A stretch of DNA of 64,000 bases, taken from the NCBI RefSeq assembly GCF_900269665.1, contig NZ_LT985361.1, positions 7,674,759 through 7,738,758 of the forward strand. The letters run 5' to 3'. Below the pieces are notes generated by a model. It did not search any database. It was not told the DNA's origin and saw only the letters and a list, made by a program, of their open reading frames with translations. The first letter of the stretch is position 1, and each line of letters opens with the position of its first letter. Below are positions 41,853 through 51,006 of the stretch, one piece after another. A program made the position numbers and the translations under genes. The stretch is from Nocardia suismassiliense (GTDB lineage Bacteria > Actinomycetota > Actinomycetes > Mycobacteriales > Mycobacteriaceae).

Positions 41853-43127
41853 TCAACCGAGGCAGGATCGCACGGCCTCGGCCAGGCTCGATGCCCGCGG
41901 GTCGTCGGGTCGGAAGTTCCACAGGTTGGTGACGTAGCCGAAGCCGACACCGGCATCGGGGACCGCGAAGCCGATCGATCCGCCCGAGCCGGGGTGGCCG
42001 AACGACCCAGGGCCGGCCATCGGCATGGGTGGGCAATCGCGCCAGAACCCGAGCGACATGTTGAACGAACGGTTCGCCGGGATGTTCAACTCGGGCGGCA
42101 GTCCGTGCATCCGCGACTTGTCGGTCTGGACGGCTGTCGCCCGTTCGACGGTTGCCGGATCGAGCAACCGCACGCCGTCGACCTCGCTGACCGTGGCGGC
42201 ATACATCCGAGCCACCGAGTGCGCGTCCGCAATTCCGTTCGCCGCCGGGAACTCCGCCGCGCGCCAGGCCCGCGTGGTGTAGTACGCGGACGCGGGGTCG
42301 GCCGCGTTGTCCAACGCGCCGCCGAGCGAACCGGCGCGCATTTGCACCGAGTCCGGACCCCAAGCGGAAGTGACCCATGCGGTGACCGTGTCCTTGTCGA
42401 GCCCGGAAGCCTCGGCCATTCCCGCGAGCAGCTCCTCCAGACTGAACGGAGCGGCGTACTCGATCCGGGCCACGTGCTGCTCTTGTTCCTCGGGCAGCCC
42501 GATCCAGGCGCGCAGTCCGAGCGGCGCCGCGACCTCGTCGGCGAAGAACGTGCCGAGCGACTTGCCGGAGATCCGGCGCACCACTTCCCCGACCAGGAAC
42601 CCGAAAGTGACGCCGTGATAGGTGTGTTCGGTACCAGGCTGCCACAACGGCGGCTGCGCCTCGAGGGCACGGATGACCGGATCCCATTCGCAGGCCTGCT
42701 CAAACGTCAACGGGCCGTCGACAACCGGCAGACCGGCTTGGTGAGACAGCAACCAGCGCACCGGAATCCGCTCCTTGCCCGCATTGCCGAACTCCGGCCA
42801 GTACTGGACTACCGGCGCGTCCAGGTCCAGTTCACCGCGCGCCGCCAGGATATGGGCACAGATCGCGGTAGCGCCCTTCGTGGTTGATGCGACCTGAACG
42901 ATGGTGTTCTCGTCCCACGGGCGGTTCACTTGCTGATCGGCGAGGCCGTCCCACAGGTCGACGACGCGGCGGCCGTTCACGTAGACGCAGCACGCCGCAC
43001 CCGCGACGCCGTGGTTTGCGTCGAAGGTCGCCCGGAACGCGTCGGCTACCTTTCCCCACCCGTCCTCGACACCGTTCTCGCGGGCGAGGTTTCCTTGCCC
43101 TGATGTTCTGTTCGTCGTGCCTACCAT
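41853..43127 (-). CDS. Serine hydrolase, class C beta-lactamase/EstB-like
   Basis: This 424-aa member of the penicillin-binding-protein/beta-lactamase superfamily has the nucleophile motif STTK (S-x-x-K), Tyr in TYHGVTFG at the Y-x-N position, and HPGSGG at the third (KTG-like) position. This is the esterase/EstB-type pattern; true beta-lactam hydrolysis is less likely. No signal peptide is evident. It is probably the last gene of a PadR-DUF1048-MerR-hydrolase operon on the minus strand (105-bp gap from MerR). Confidence 0.87.
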   Translation of the reverse strand: MVGTTNRTSGQGNLARENGVEDGWGKVADAFRATFDANHGVAGAACCVYVNGRRVVDLWDGLADQQVNRPWDENTIVQVASTTKGATAICAHILAARGELDLDAPVVQYWPEFGNAGKERIPVRWLLSHQAGLPVVDGPLTFEQACEWDPVIRALEAQPPLWQPGTEHTYHGVTFGFLVGEVVRRISGKSLGTFFADEVAAPLGLRAWIGLPEEQEQHVARIEYAAPFSLEELLAGMAEASGLDKDTVTAWVTSAWGPDSVQMRAGSLGGALDNAADPASAYYTTRAWRAAEFPAANGIADAHSVARMYAATVSEVDGVRLLDPATVERATAVQTDKSRMHGLPPELNIPANRSFNMSLGFWRDCPPMPMAGPGSFGHPGSGGSIGFAVPDAGVGFGYVTNLWNFRPDDPRASSLAEAVRSCLG

Positions 43128-43232
43128 TGTTGAAATCCATTTCTAGAGAACTGAAGAATGCTGGAGCATTTTGGGCCGTATAAGACTGGGGCACAACATG
43201 ATTGCGCACCCCCGGTGATGTGCCGGGCAGAC

Positions 43233-43553
43233 CTACCGAGATTCGAGCACGCGCTCGATGCCGGAGAGGTAATCGAGGAGATCGCCGATTTCGGCGAGGG
43301 GTACGCCCGCCCCGGCCAGCGTTCGTACCTGCACCAGCCGTAGTAGTTCGGCAGATCGGTACCGACGAAGTCCCGAGATGTCACATGCCGGTTCGTCGAC
43401 CAGCCGACGCTGGTGATAGTCCTGCACTGTCATCACCGTGACACCGGCGAATGCCGCCGCTTGGTCGATCGTGAAGCCTTCCCGCATATTCGGCGTCTTG
43501 CTGGGCTTCTGCTGACTGTGGACGTGGACAGCCGCGGCCTGCCGTGTCGTCAT
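43233..43553 (-). CDS. MerR family transcriptional regulator
   Basis: This 106-aa protein has a MerR-type winged helix (FTIDQAAAFAGVTVMTVQDYHQRRLVDEP, then RYRSAELLRLVQVRTLAGAGVPLAEIGDLLDYL). It is short and lacks a long effector domain, so it may sense through partner interaction. A later start (MREGF, 43487) is possible. It lies nine bases after the DUF1048 stop and upstream of the serine hydrolase. Confidence 0.85.
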   Translation of the reverse strand: MTTRQAAAVHVHSQQKPSKTPNMREGFTIDQAAAFAGVTVMTVQDYHQRRLVDEPACDISGLRRYRSAELLRLVQVRTLAGAGVPLAEIGDLLDYLSGIERVLESR

Positions 43554-43562
43554 CGACCAGCC

Positions 43563-43937
43563 CTAACTTCCTTCTCCGGTGCCTTCATCCGTAGCGCGCT
43601 CGATAGCACTGATCAGCCGTGCCCGTTCCCGCTTTCGCCACGAATACTCCTCGTAGTTCCGCGCGAATGTCTCGATGAACTCGACCGGGTCCTCCCCCAC
43701 GACATCGCGGACCGGAACTCCAGCCGCCGCGCTCTGCTCGAACAGATCGGCAAGGTCCTCGAGCATCGAAACCCCGCCTCCCACACCGAAATGCATCAGG
43801 TATCGCTCGAGCGCGTCGACGGCTGTGCGATAGCCCGCGGGAAGCTGCTCCTTGCGTGCCTTGTACTGCCACCACCGCCGTTTTTCGCCGATGTCGCCGA
43901 CCACTTTTGTGATGAGCTTGGAGACGACCATGGTCAT
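43563..43937 (-). CDS. DUF1048 family protein, PadR partner
   Basis: This 124-aa protein of the DUF1048 family has KRRWWQYKARKEQLPAGYRTAVDALERYLM followed by EDLADLFEQSAAAGVPVRDVVGEDPVEF. These proteins are regularly encoded beside PadR regulators, and their role is unknown. The start ATG 43937 has AGGAGG upstream and overlaps the PadR stop by four bases, so they are translationally coupled. Confidence 0.85.
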   Translation of the reverse strand: MTMVVSKLITKVVGDIGEKRRWWQYKARKEQLPAGYRTAVDALERYLMHFGVGGGVSMLEDLADLFEQSAAAGVPVRDVVGEDPVEFIETFARNYEEYSWRKRERARLISAIERATDEGTGEGS

Positions 43938-44266
43938 CTGCCTCCTTCTACCTGAAGCTGTTCGAGCCGTTGTGCGAGAAAATCCCAGGTCCTGCGGAAC
44001 TCGTCCAGGTATTCGCGCCCCTGGGTGTTGAGGGAGTACACCTTTCGTGGCGGCCCCTTCTCCGATGCGACCTTTTCCACGTCCACCAGGCCCTTTTTCT
44101 CGATCCTGACGAGCAGGGCATAGATGGTGCCCTCGGCGATATCGGCGAACCCCTGTTCCCGCAGCCATGCCGTGATCTCGTAGCCGTACGCGGCCCGCAC
44201 CGACAAAATCGCCAGGACGATGCCCTCCAATGTGCCCTTGAGCATCTCGGTCATCTGCTTGCCCAC
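43934..44266 (-). CDS. PadR family transcriptional regulator
   Basis: This 110-aa PadR protein has a winged-helix N-terminal domain (LKGTLEGIVLAILSVRAAYGYEITAWLREQGF; EGTIYALLVRIEKKGLV; GPPRKVYSLNTQGREYL) and a short C-terminal dimerisation helix. It starts at GTG 44266 behind a GGGAGG site. A 50-bp near-perfect palindrome lies directly upstream and is its likely autoregulatory operator. Confidence 0.92.
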   Translation of the reverse strand: MGKQMTEMLKGTLEGIVLAILSVRAAYGYEITAWLREQGFADIAEGTIYALLVRIEKKGLVDVEKVASEKGPPRKVYSLNTQGREYLDEFRRTWDFLAQRLEQLQVEGGR

Positions 44267-44276
44267 GGATCACCTC

Positions 44277-44326
44277 CCACTATTCAGTGTTACTAGCTAC
44301 CGGTAGATAGTAACACTGAATAGTGG
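44277..44326. promoter_or_regulatory. 50-bp near-perfect palindrome upstream of padR operon
   Basis: The two 25-bp halves, 44277-44301 and 44302-44326, are inverted copies with a single mismatched pair. The core is GCTACC-GGTAGA, flanked by AGTGTTACT/AGTAACACT and CTATTCAG/CTGAATAG. It ends 11 bp before the PadR start, overlapping the expected promoter and touching the ribosome-site region. This is far larger than a minimal PadR site and may hold two overlapping operators. Confidence 0.75.
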
Positions 44327-44394
44327 TGTGGCAAGGTCTCCTCGGAGGTTCGATGACCGTCCGGCGGTGCCGCTGTTGCGCAACTAGGCGGCGG

Positions 44395-44799
44395 TCAGGC
44401 GACGTCGAGGGCCGCGGTGATCTTGCGAGCCATCGCAACCACCGCGGGGCTGGGCTCGCCCTTACCGGACCCGACAGCGGCCTCGACCGCAACCAGCACG
44501 GTGCCGCGGAAGTTGTCTGCCTCACTTGCATCCTGCTTGCCGAGCAGGCTCACCGCCGCGGTCAGCGCAGGCAGCACCTGATCAGCCAGCTCGGCAACCG
44601 ACTTACCCGGCAGGTGAATGTCTTTCGACTTGGCCGAAAGCACATGCCCGACCAGACCCGTCGCCGAGGTCAGCGCAATAGAAGCCTGCGCATTGCCCTT
44701 ATGCGGCGCACCGGCAGCCGCCAGCAACGCCACCGCCCCATAAGCAGCAGTCCGCACAGTGGCCTTGTCCTGATCGGTCAGGGTGATGATGTTCGACAT
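44395..44799 (-). CDS. Conserved small Ala-rich protein, unknown function
   Basis: This 134-aa cytoplasmic protein, predicted all-helical, begins MSNIITLTDQDKATVRTAAYGAVALLAAAG and contains HLPGKSVAELADQVLPALTAAVSLLG and a closing helix PAVVAMARKITAALDV. GAGGAG precedes ATG 44799, and codon use is typical. No family is recognised. It stands alone after the padR operon promoter region. Confidence 0.7.
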   Translation of the reverse strand: MSNIITLTDQDKATVRTAAYGAVALLAAAGAPHKGNAQASIALTSATGLVGHVLSAKSKDIHLPGKSVAELADQVLPALTAAVSLLGKQDASEADNFRGTVLVAVEAAVGSGKGEPSPAVVAMARKITAALDVA

Positions 44800-45241
44800 G
44801 TCGTGTACTCCTCGAAATCGGTTGTGGCAGAGACCGAAACCTTGTCGTTCCCGGTCGCTGTGTTCGATGTACACACTGTCGCCGCACCAACTGACACGGC
44901 CCTGACATCCACCTGACACCCCCGCTGACACGGCGATCGACCATCTACCCGCGTCGTGGATCACCGCCTAGACATGCTGGATTCGCGCCTACGTGCCGGA
45001 GTCGAAGTACTCGGCCACAGCGGGTGCGATGCACCTGCCGTTCAGCGGAGAAAGGTCTCCCTCGACGCTGCGCGACATCGACCAGCAGGTCAGCCAGCCG
45101 CTAAGCGTCGTTCCGGAAGCCGGCCAGTCCGGGCCCTAGGCTCTATTCACCGCATAATCTGCGGTGAATAGAGCCGCTATTCACCGCACCGTCGACGGTA
45201 GCGCCCCGCCCGCTGACTACCTCGGAAGACCGCTAGCCGGT
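44800..45241. other. 442-bp intergenic region with repeated GCGGTGAATAG elements
   Basis: No gene is supported here. It contains the promoter side of the 44395-44799 gene and the end region of the lactate monooxygenase-like gene. Its main feature is the stem-loop and third repeat copy at 45139-45187. Confidence 0.5.
45139..45187. repeat. Perfect 15-bp stem-loop plus a third repeat copy
   Basis: GGCTCTATTCACCGC (45139-45153) and GCGGTGAATAGAGCC (45161-45175) are perfect inverted copies around ATAATCT. A further direct copy CTATTCACCGC follows at 45177-45187, ending 55 bp past the minus-strand gene's stop. It could be a terminator, but the extra copy suggests a protein-binding site or alternative pairing. 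Confidence 0.6.
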
Positions 45242-46348
45242 TCACCGCCCGGTAGGCAGGATTATCTCGGGGCTGAGGTCGGCGATGGTGGGGTAACCGT
45301 CGAGGCCCATGAGCAGGTCCGTTTCCTGTAGGAGTGCGTTCAGGACGTTGACGATGCCGTCGGTACCGCCGCATGCGAGGCCGTAGATGTAGGGGCGGCC
45401 GATGCCGACTGCGGTCGCGCCGAGGGCGAGGGCCTTGATGATGTCGGCGCCGGATCGGATGCCGGAGTCGAACAGGACGGGCAGCCCGTCGGCGGCCGCG
45501 ACGACGGCGGGCAGAAGATCGATCGCCGCGAGGCCGCCATTGGCTTGTCTGCCACCGTGATTGGAGCAGTAGATGGCGTCGGCTCCCCCATCTTTGGCGC
45601 GCCGGACGTCTTCGGGGTGGCCGATGCCTTTGAGGATCAACGGCAGCTCGGTCAGTGAGCGCAGCCAGGGCAGGTCGTCCCAGGTGAGACGGTTGCCGAA
45701 AATTGTGTTCCAGGTGTCCAAGGCAACCGAGGGATTGTCGTCGGGTGCGGTCGGCAGCAGCCGCTGGAACACCGGATCGGTGAGGTAGTTCGCGAGACAC
45801 TCGCTGCGTAACCGGGGAGAGTCGGTGAGCGACGGGTCACGCGGGCGCCAACCGGTGTGCCAGCAGTCCAGGGTCACCACCAGCGCCCGGAAGCCGGCCT
45901 TCTCGGCGCGCTGCACCAGGCTTTGCGCCAAGTCGCGATCGGTCGGGGTGTAAAGCTGGAATATGCCGGGGGTGTCGCCGAAATGCGCGGCGACGGTTTC
46001 GAGCGGGTCGACGGCCATGGTGGACGCCATCATCGGCACTCCCGTGCGGGCCGCGGCCTGAGCGGTCGCGACTTCGCCGTGTCCTTGTGGATCGCACAGA
46101 CCGATCACACCGACCGGGGCCAGGAACAGCGGGGTCGGCAGGCTCATGCCGCACAATTCGACCGACAGCTCACGGTGTTCGCTCGCGCGCAGCATCCGAG
46201 GCAGCACACCGATGCGCTGGAACGCGGCCACGTTGTTGGCTTGGGTGGATTCATCGCCGGATCCGTGCGAAACATACGACCAGATATCGGCCGCCATCGT
46301 TGTGCGCGCTTCCTCTTCGAGTTGGGTGTAATCCGCGAAATTCGTCAC
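45242..46348 (-). CDS. FMN-dependent alpha-hydroxy acid oxidase, lactate 2-monooxygenase-like
   Basis: This 368-aa TIM-barrel flavoenzyme has the family active-site motif SNHGGRQ, PLFLAPVGVIGL and APVG-type FMN contacts, DSGIRSGADIIKALALGA and the C-terminal GRPYIYGLACGG. The sequence IGVLPRMLR and the length fit the lactate 2-monooxygenase/lactate oxidase branch, which oxidises L-lactate or related 2-hydroxy acids with O2. It is a monocistronic-looking gene; the frame is intact. A decayed FAD-oxidase fragment lies just upstream. Confidence 0.88.
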   Translation of the reverse strand: MTNFADYTQLEEEARTTMAADIWSYVSHGSGDESTQANNVAAFQRIGVLPRMLRASEHRELSVELCGMSLPTPLFLAPVGVIGLCDPQGHGEVATAQAAARTGVPMMASTMAVDPLETVAAHFGDTPGIFQLYTPTDRDLAQSLVQRAEKAGFRALVVTLDCWHTGWRPRDPSLTDSPRLRSECLANYLTDPVFQRLLPTAPDDNPSVALDTWNTIFGNRLTWDDLPWLRSLTELPLILKGIGHPEDVRRAKDGGADAIYCSNHGGRQANGGLAAIDLLPAVVAAADGLPVLFDSGIRSGADIIKALALGATAVGIGRPYIYGLACGGTDGIVNVLNALLQETDLLMGLDGYPTIADLSPEIILPTGR

Positions 46349-46379
46349 GCCGTTCCCTTCTCACTCGGTGCGCCAATAC

Positions 46380-46600
46380 AGTCGTTACGATGCACGGTCG
46401 TTCAATCGAGGCCGTCAGGTCGACGCAGATAGCGCGCATCTGCGTCAAGGCGATCACCAATGCCTTTACTGTCGGGCCCGCCCAATACGTTGCCTTCCAC
46501 CGAATGACCGCCGGAACGGATGACCAATTTCGATCGAAGCCTAAACCGAGCACGCTGAATACAGTCCGACCTGCAGCGGCCTGCCGTAAGCAAAATCGAC
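46380..46600 (-). pseudogene. Remnant of a BBE-type FAD-linked oxidase, frameshifted
   Basis: Within a 352-bp gap (46349-46700), one minus frame reads LVIRSGGHSVEGNVLGGPD (about 46474-46532). The next frame continues with ALVIALTQMRAICVD (about 46419-46463). Together they match the contiguous FAD-binding stretch of berberine-bridge/FAD-linked oxidases, typically RSGGHS...GLVIDLSRMRAI.VD. A frameshift near 46470 and loss of the rest of the gene make it a fragment. The remainder of the gap shows nothing recognisable. Confidence 0.55.
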
Positions 46601-46700
46601 GGGGGGTGCTAGCGCTTCACCTCGAGTCGTCCGATCCTGGTCTGTGCCGAGGGCAGTCTTCGACCAGCAATCGCCCTACCCGCACCGAAGAATGCCCGGC

Positions 46701-48764
46701 TCACCACGGCGCACCGCTGACCGGAACGTTGATGAAGCTCGGCTCGTCGGGATTCAGCTCGATGTGCTGCGGACGTAATTGACTCTCTGCGAGGAAAGGG
46801 GTGAGCGCCATGCCCTTGGGGACGTTGCTCGCAAAGACGTCCACCCGTAGGCGGTGTCCGGGTTGCAGAACGGCGTCGGTCGGTGTCAAACCGATGTCGA
46901 TGATGGTGGGTTGGCCGGGAACCAGCGGCTGACGACTTTCCATCGTGAGCTTCGGATACGGCACCGTGAGATCACCGTTGGCAGCGTATTGATTCCGCTC
47001 GGGGTCGAGGGCGCGTAGCGAGGCGGTGAGTTGCCCGGTGGCGAGCACGGTGGAACGGCCGTCCGGCGCAACGTCATTGAGGGTGGCGCTCCAGTAACCG
47101 TCGGTGGCGTCGAGGACGGTGTTCAGGTGCACGGCAGTCGGTCCGGAAACGAGAGTGGGTTCGGATACGGGGGCCGTGGTGAAGGTCAGGCCGTTGAGTT
47201 CGTGGGGTCGTGCGTCTTTCGTGCATCCCGACAGCAGCACCGATACGCCCGCAGTACCTACCGCGGTGTCGTTCGAGCACAAGCTCGTGATTCCTGGTTC
47301 GACCGTGACCCGTTGCGGGGCAGCGGCATTCGTGGATATGAGCGATCCGTCGTACACGCTGGTGGCACTCGTTCCACTCGGCGTGCCGCTCAAGTACATG
47401 CGCCGGTGTTCGACCCCCGGACGCGGATAGACATCGGTCGTCGACCAGGCGCCGCCGAATTGCTCGGTGGTGATCGGGCCATAGGTGTCGATGCCGTTGT
47501 CGATTCCCTTGAGCCACTTGTCGAACCAGGCGCGCTGCAGTACGTCCAGGCGCGGCGGGTGCCCCGGCTGACCGGAGTCGATGCCTGGATTGAGGTGATA
47601 CGTGTTACCCATCAGCAGCTGTTTCTGACCGGGCGGTACCGAGATGCGCTGGTATATAGACGTTTGGGTGTTGGTGAATACGTCGTGCCAGCCACCGACC
47701 ACGAAGGTAGGGATCCGGATCCGTTCCGGTTCGGCACGCATGCCCGCACGCAGCGCACTGTTCTCATCGAGAACCGCCGCCACGCTCGGCGGCATCGCGC
47801 CGACATCGAAGGTGGTCAGCGCACCGATCAGCAAGTCGAAGAAGGTGAACGGGCTGGCGACCCGGTCCGCCAGCCACTTCCAGTCGAACCTGCCCTGCGC
47901 GATCGACACCAGATCGGGTAGCAGCTTGGTGAAGTTCACCCCGGCCAGCCAGCCCGGAGTGAACGCGACGTTCAAACCCCCACCGGGAGCGAGGATGTCG
48001 CGCATCAGGTCGCTGCCGGGCTCGACCGGAAAGATCGCCTTCAGCGCGGGCGGCTGTTTGTCGGCGGCCTGGATCTGATTGACCGCCGAATACGACACTC
48101 CTGTCATGCCGACGTTCCCGTCCGACCACGGTTGCCTTGCCGCCCAATCGATCACCTCGACGGTGTCCTGCTGTTCGCGCGCACCGAAGAACGACAGCGT
48201 GCCCTGCGAGAATCCCGTTCCTCGCACATCGACCACGACCTGGGTGTAACCGGACTGGATGAGCGATCGATCGACGGTGAAGTTGCGCGGCAGGCCACCG
48301 CCGAGCATCTTCGTCAGCTCCGTGACGCCGTCCAGCGGAGTGCCCGACAGATCGAAGCGGCGGAACAACTCGATCACCGCGTCGGAAAGCACCGGTATCG
48401 ACAGCGCCGAATCCGCGAGCATAGAAGCAAGTTTCGTGTACGGGGTCAGATTCACCAGGGTCGGAGTCGGGGTCTCGACAGGGCGTCCTGTCGCATCCGC
48501 CGGGCGGTAGACGTTGGCTTTCAACACCGTTCCGTCGCTCATCGTCAGCGGGATATCCCAGTCGATGTGCACATGCGGGTACAGCGGCGGGGCCTGATAT
48601 GTCGCTGCCCATGCGGTGCCCAGTTCACCCGCATCGGGCTCTGCCTGCGCGAGAACATTCGACGAGAACGGCACAGCGAGACCGACAACCGCGGTCGCAG
48701 CGGCCATCCGCAACAAAGCGCGGGAGCGCCACCGCCACATGCGAAGTCGAGCACGGTCAGCCAT
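46701..48764 (-). CDS. Exported S15/CocE-type Xaa-Pro dipeptidyl-peptidase-like hydrolase
   Basis: This 687-aa protein has a signal peptide (MADRARLRMWRWRSRALLRMAAATAVVG..., cleavage near VLAQAEP). The CocE/NonD alpha/beta-hydrolase domain has the acyl-enzyme serine in MTGVSYSA, RGTGFSQG and VGGWHD near the acid. A C-terminal jelly-roll X-Pro dipeptidyl-peptidase domain follows (about 470-687). It should hydrolyse peptides or esters outside the membrane. The chosen ATG 48764 has GGAGGGAATTCCT upstream. It stands alone. Confidence 0.9.
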   Translation of the reverse strand: MADRARLRMWRWRSRALLRMAAATAVVGLAVPFSSNVLAQAEPDAGELGTAWAATYQAPPLYPHVHIDWDIPLTMSDGTVLKANVYRPADATGRPVETPTPTLVNLTPYTKLASMLADSALSIPVLSDAVIELFRRFDLSGTPLDGVTELTKMLGGGLPRNFTVDRSLIQSGYTQVVVDVRGTGFSQGTLSFFGAREQQDTVEVIDWAARQPWSDGNVGMTGVSYSAVNQIQAADKQPPALKAIFPVEPGSDLMRDILAPGGGLNVAFTPGWLAGVNFTKLLPDLVSIAQGRFDWKWLADRVASPFTFFDLLIGALTTFDVGAMPPSVAAVLDENSALRAGMRAEPERIRIPTFVVGGWHDVFTNTQTSIYQRISVPPGQKQLLMGNTYHLNPGIDSGQPGHPPRLDVLQRAWFDKWLKGIDNGIDTYGPITTEQFGGAWSTTDVYPRPGVEHRRMYLSGTPSGTSATSVYDGSLISTNAAAPQRVTVEPGITSLCSNDTAVGTAGVSVLLSGCTKDARPHELNGLTFTTAPVSEPTLVSGPTAVHLNTVLDATDGYWSATLNDVAPDGRSTVLATGQLTASLRALDPERNQYAANGDLTVPYPKLTMESRQPLVPGQPTIIDIGLTPTDAVLQPGHRLRVDVFASNVPKGMALTPFLAESQLRPQHIELNPDEPSFINVPVSGAPW

Positions 48765-48985
48765 AGGAATTCCCTCCGAGGCGAGCAGTAGTACCGCGAG
48801 CAAACGTCACGGTCACGCGAAATAGCCACTGCCCCAACGGACCCGAGCGACTGGGCGCTGACAGACATGCCAGAGCCCGCATGGAAGTGGCCTAGATCAC
48901 GTTAAATGTTAAAGGTGACCCAGGCCATGACTCGCTTGGTCAGTTTTCATGACCGCTCCGCCCACCGCATCAGCCCAACAGACGG

Positions 48986-49738
48986 CTACTTGCTGACGTC
49001 GGTCCCGAAGTACTTCTCGGAGATCTTCGCCAGCGTGCCGTCGGCGCGCAGGGTATCCAACGCCTTGTCGACCTCGGTCATCAGCGCATCACCCTTGCGG
49101 GCCGCGAACGACTGCAGGCTGGCGGCACCGGTTTTTCCGGCGATCCGCACACTGGTATCGCCGGTCTTCTTGGTGTATTCGGCAACGGCGAGGTTGTCGT
49201 TGACAACCGCGTCCACCCGGCCGATCTTCAGCAGCTGGATGGCCTGCACAAAGCCTTCCACCGCCTCGATTTTCGCCCCTGCGTTCGCGGCGACCTTGGC
49301 CCAGGTGGTTGTCGCGGACTCCGCGCAGACCTTGCCATTGAGATCGGCGAGCGAGGCGATGCTGTTGTTGTCCGTCCGGGTGACAATCACCCCCTCGGAG
49401 AAGGTGTACGGCTGCGACAGCGCGTACTTGTTCTTGCGCTCGTCATTGACCGTCACCTGATTGGCGATGAGGTCGAAGCGTTTCGACTCGAGTCCCGCGA
49501 AGATCGCATCCCACGGAATCATCACGAATTCGACCTTCTTGCCGAGCTTTTCGGCGACCGCCTGCACTACCTCGATGTCGTAGCCGGTGAGTTTGCCGTC
49601 AGAGCCTTGATAGCTGAAGGGCGCGTAAACACCTTCGGTGCCGATCTTCAACACATTCGGGTCGGCACCGCCGCAGGCGCTGAGCCCGGTGGCGGCGACG
49701 ATGATGAGCATGACGGCGGCGAACAATTTGCGGCGCAC
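48986..49738 (-). CDS. Family 3 amino-acid ABC substrate-binding lipoprotein
   Basis: This 250-aa binding protein has a lipobox LSAC after a short signal peptide. The GlnH-type domain has EGVYAPFSYQGSDGKLTGYDIEV, KRFDLIANQVTVNDERK and GRVDAVVNDNLAV. It captures polar amino acids such as cystine, glutamine or ornithine. The start is GTG 49738 (VRRKLFAAVM) behind GGAGAGGGA; the longer upstream frame is not used. No permease or ATPase gene is next to it, so its transporter is elsewhere. Confidence 0.9.
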   Translation of the reverse strand: MRRKLFAAVMLIIVAATGLSACGGADPNVLKIGTEGVYAPFSYQGSDGKLTGYDIEVVQAVAEKLGKKVEFVMIPWDAIFAGLESKRFDLIANQVTVNDERKNKYALSQPYTFSEGVIVTRTDNNSIASLADLNGKVCAESATTTWAKVAANAGAKIEAVEGFVQAIQLLKIGRVDAVVNDNLAVAEYTKKTGDTSVRIAGKTGAASLQSFAARKGDALMTEVDKALDTLRADGTLAKISEKYFGTDVSK

Positions 49739-49885
49739 GAGAGTCCCTCTCCTCGGTGCACGGACAACAGACACATCCACGCACCACACAACCCGACTCA
49801 GGTAACTCCGAGGCGATCTGCCGACAGTATCCCCATCATGGTGCGCCGAGTGCCTGTACGCGGAATTGGGACTCGTCGGCATCCA

Positions 49886-50782
49886 TCAAACGCCATGCAG
49901 AACACGATCGAGTGCCGCCCGACCTGCAGGTCCCCAGTGCGGCTTGCCGCCGGGCAGGCCCCGATCTCCGTTCTGCCCCATGAGCATCAGGAAGAGGCTC
50001 TTCATAGCTGCCAGCCCGCGGGCGCGCCGGATCGCCGCCTCATCTGCTCGCGCGTACCTGTCGAAGAACCGTGCGGCCGTGCCCGCGGGTAGCAGCACCC
50101 ATGCGGCAGCGAGATCCCACGCCGGGTCGCCGGCGAACATGTCACCGAAGTCGACGATGCCCGTGAGCGTTCCATCCGCGACGACGACGTTCGCGGGATG
50201 GAGGTCGCCGTGCACCCACACCGGCGGACCCGCCCACGCTGGGGCCGCGACGGCGTCATCCCAGACGGTGCGGACGTCGGCAGCGATGTCGTCGGCGCCA
50301 ACGGCTTGAAGGAAATTCTCGAAGCCGGCCGTGCAGTTCCGGGGATGGGTACCACGATCTCTACCGCTCGGCGCCTCTGCGGGTGCCGCCACATGCAGCG
50401 CCTGGAGAAAGCCCGCCAGTGTGTCGGCGGCATGGACGCCGCGGCTGATTGTTCCGTGGTCCAGCGGCTCGCCGGGCACCCACGTCATCACGGTCCAATG
50501 CTTGGGGAAGCGCTCGGACGGTTCACCGAACCGCACCGGGATCGGCACCGGAAGCGGCAGGCGCGGGGCCAAGACAGGTAGCCACCGCCGCTCTTTGAGC
50601 TGGAATTCCGGGGTTCGATCCATGCGCTGCATGCGCACAGCCAACTGGTCGCCGAGGCGCCACATCTGGTTACCCCAGCCGCCCGCTACCTCGCGAATGG
50701 TCAGCCCCGCAAGGTCTGGATGTTGCTCCCGCAGCAGGTCGCGGACCAGGTCAGCGGTGATCTCGATCTCCGTGTCGGCCAT
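49886..50782 (-). CDS. Aminoglycoside phosphotransferase (APH)-family kinase
   Basis: This 298-aa protein-kinase-like phosphotransferase has the catalytic motif VHGDLHPANVVV (Brenner motif, catalytic Asp), the metal-binding VDFGDMFAGDPAWDLA, and an N-lobe with LAVRMQR carrying the ATP lysine-like position (here Arg). Such enzymes phosphorylate aminoglycosides, macrolides, homoserine or other hydroxyls. Substitution of the N-lobe Lys by Arg is worth noting. Resistance is not proven. Confidence 0.82.
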   Translation of the reverse strand: MADTEIEITADLVRDLLREQHPDLAGLTIREVAGGWGNQMWRLGDQLAVRMQRMDRTPEFQLKERRWLPVLAPRLPLPVPIPVRFGEPSERFPKHWTVMTWVPGEPLDHGTISRGVHAADTLAGFLQALHVAAPAEAPSGRDRGTHPRNCTAGFENFLQAVGADDIAADVRTVWDDAVAAPAWAGPPVWVHGDLHPANVVVADGTLTGIVDFGDMFAGDPAWDLAAAWVLLPAGTAARFFDRYARADEAAIRRARGLAAMKSLFLMLMGQNGDRGLPGGKPHWGPAGRAALDRVLHGV

Positions 50783-51006
50783 GCGAATTCACTGTACCGA
50801 GGCGGCAGGCGGCACCACACAAGCTGGTACGCGCCGCGCGCAACAAGCACACTGCGCGGACGGACGCACCGAGTGGCCGCCGGAACGCTTCGGCTGCCGC
50901 AGGCTGGCCCGGCGATATTTTTTCAAGATTCTTTACAGTAAGCCGGATTTCGGGTCCGGATAGCTACACCTCCTTTGCGCCCCCATCACGACGGGACGGA
51001 AAGGAC

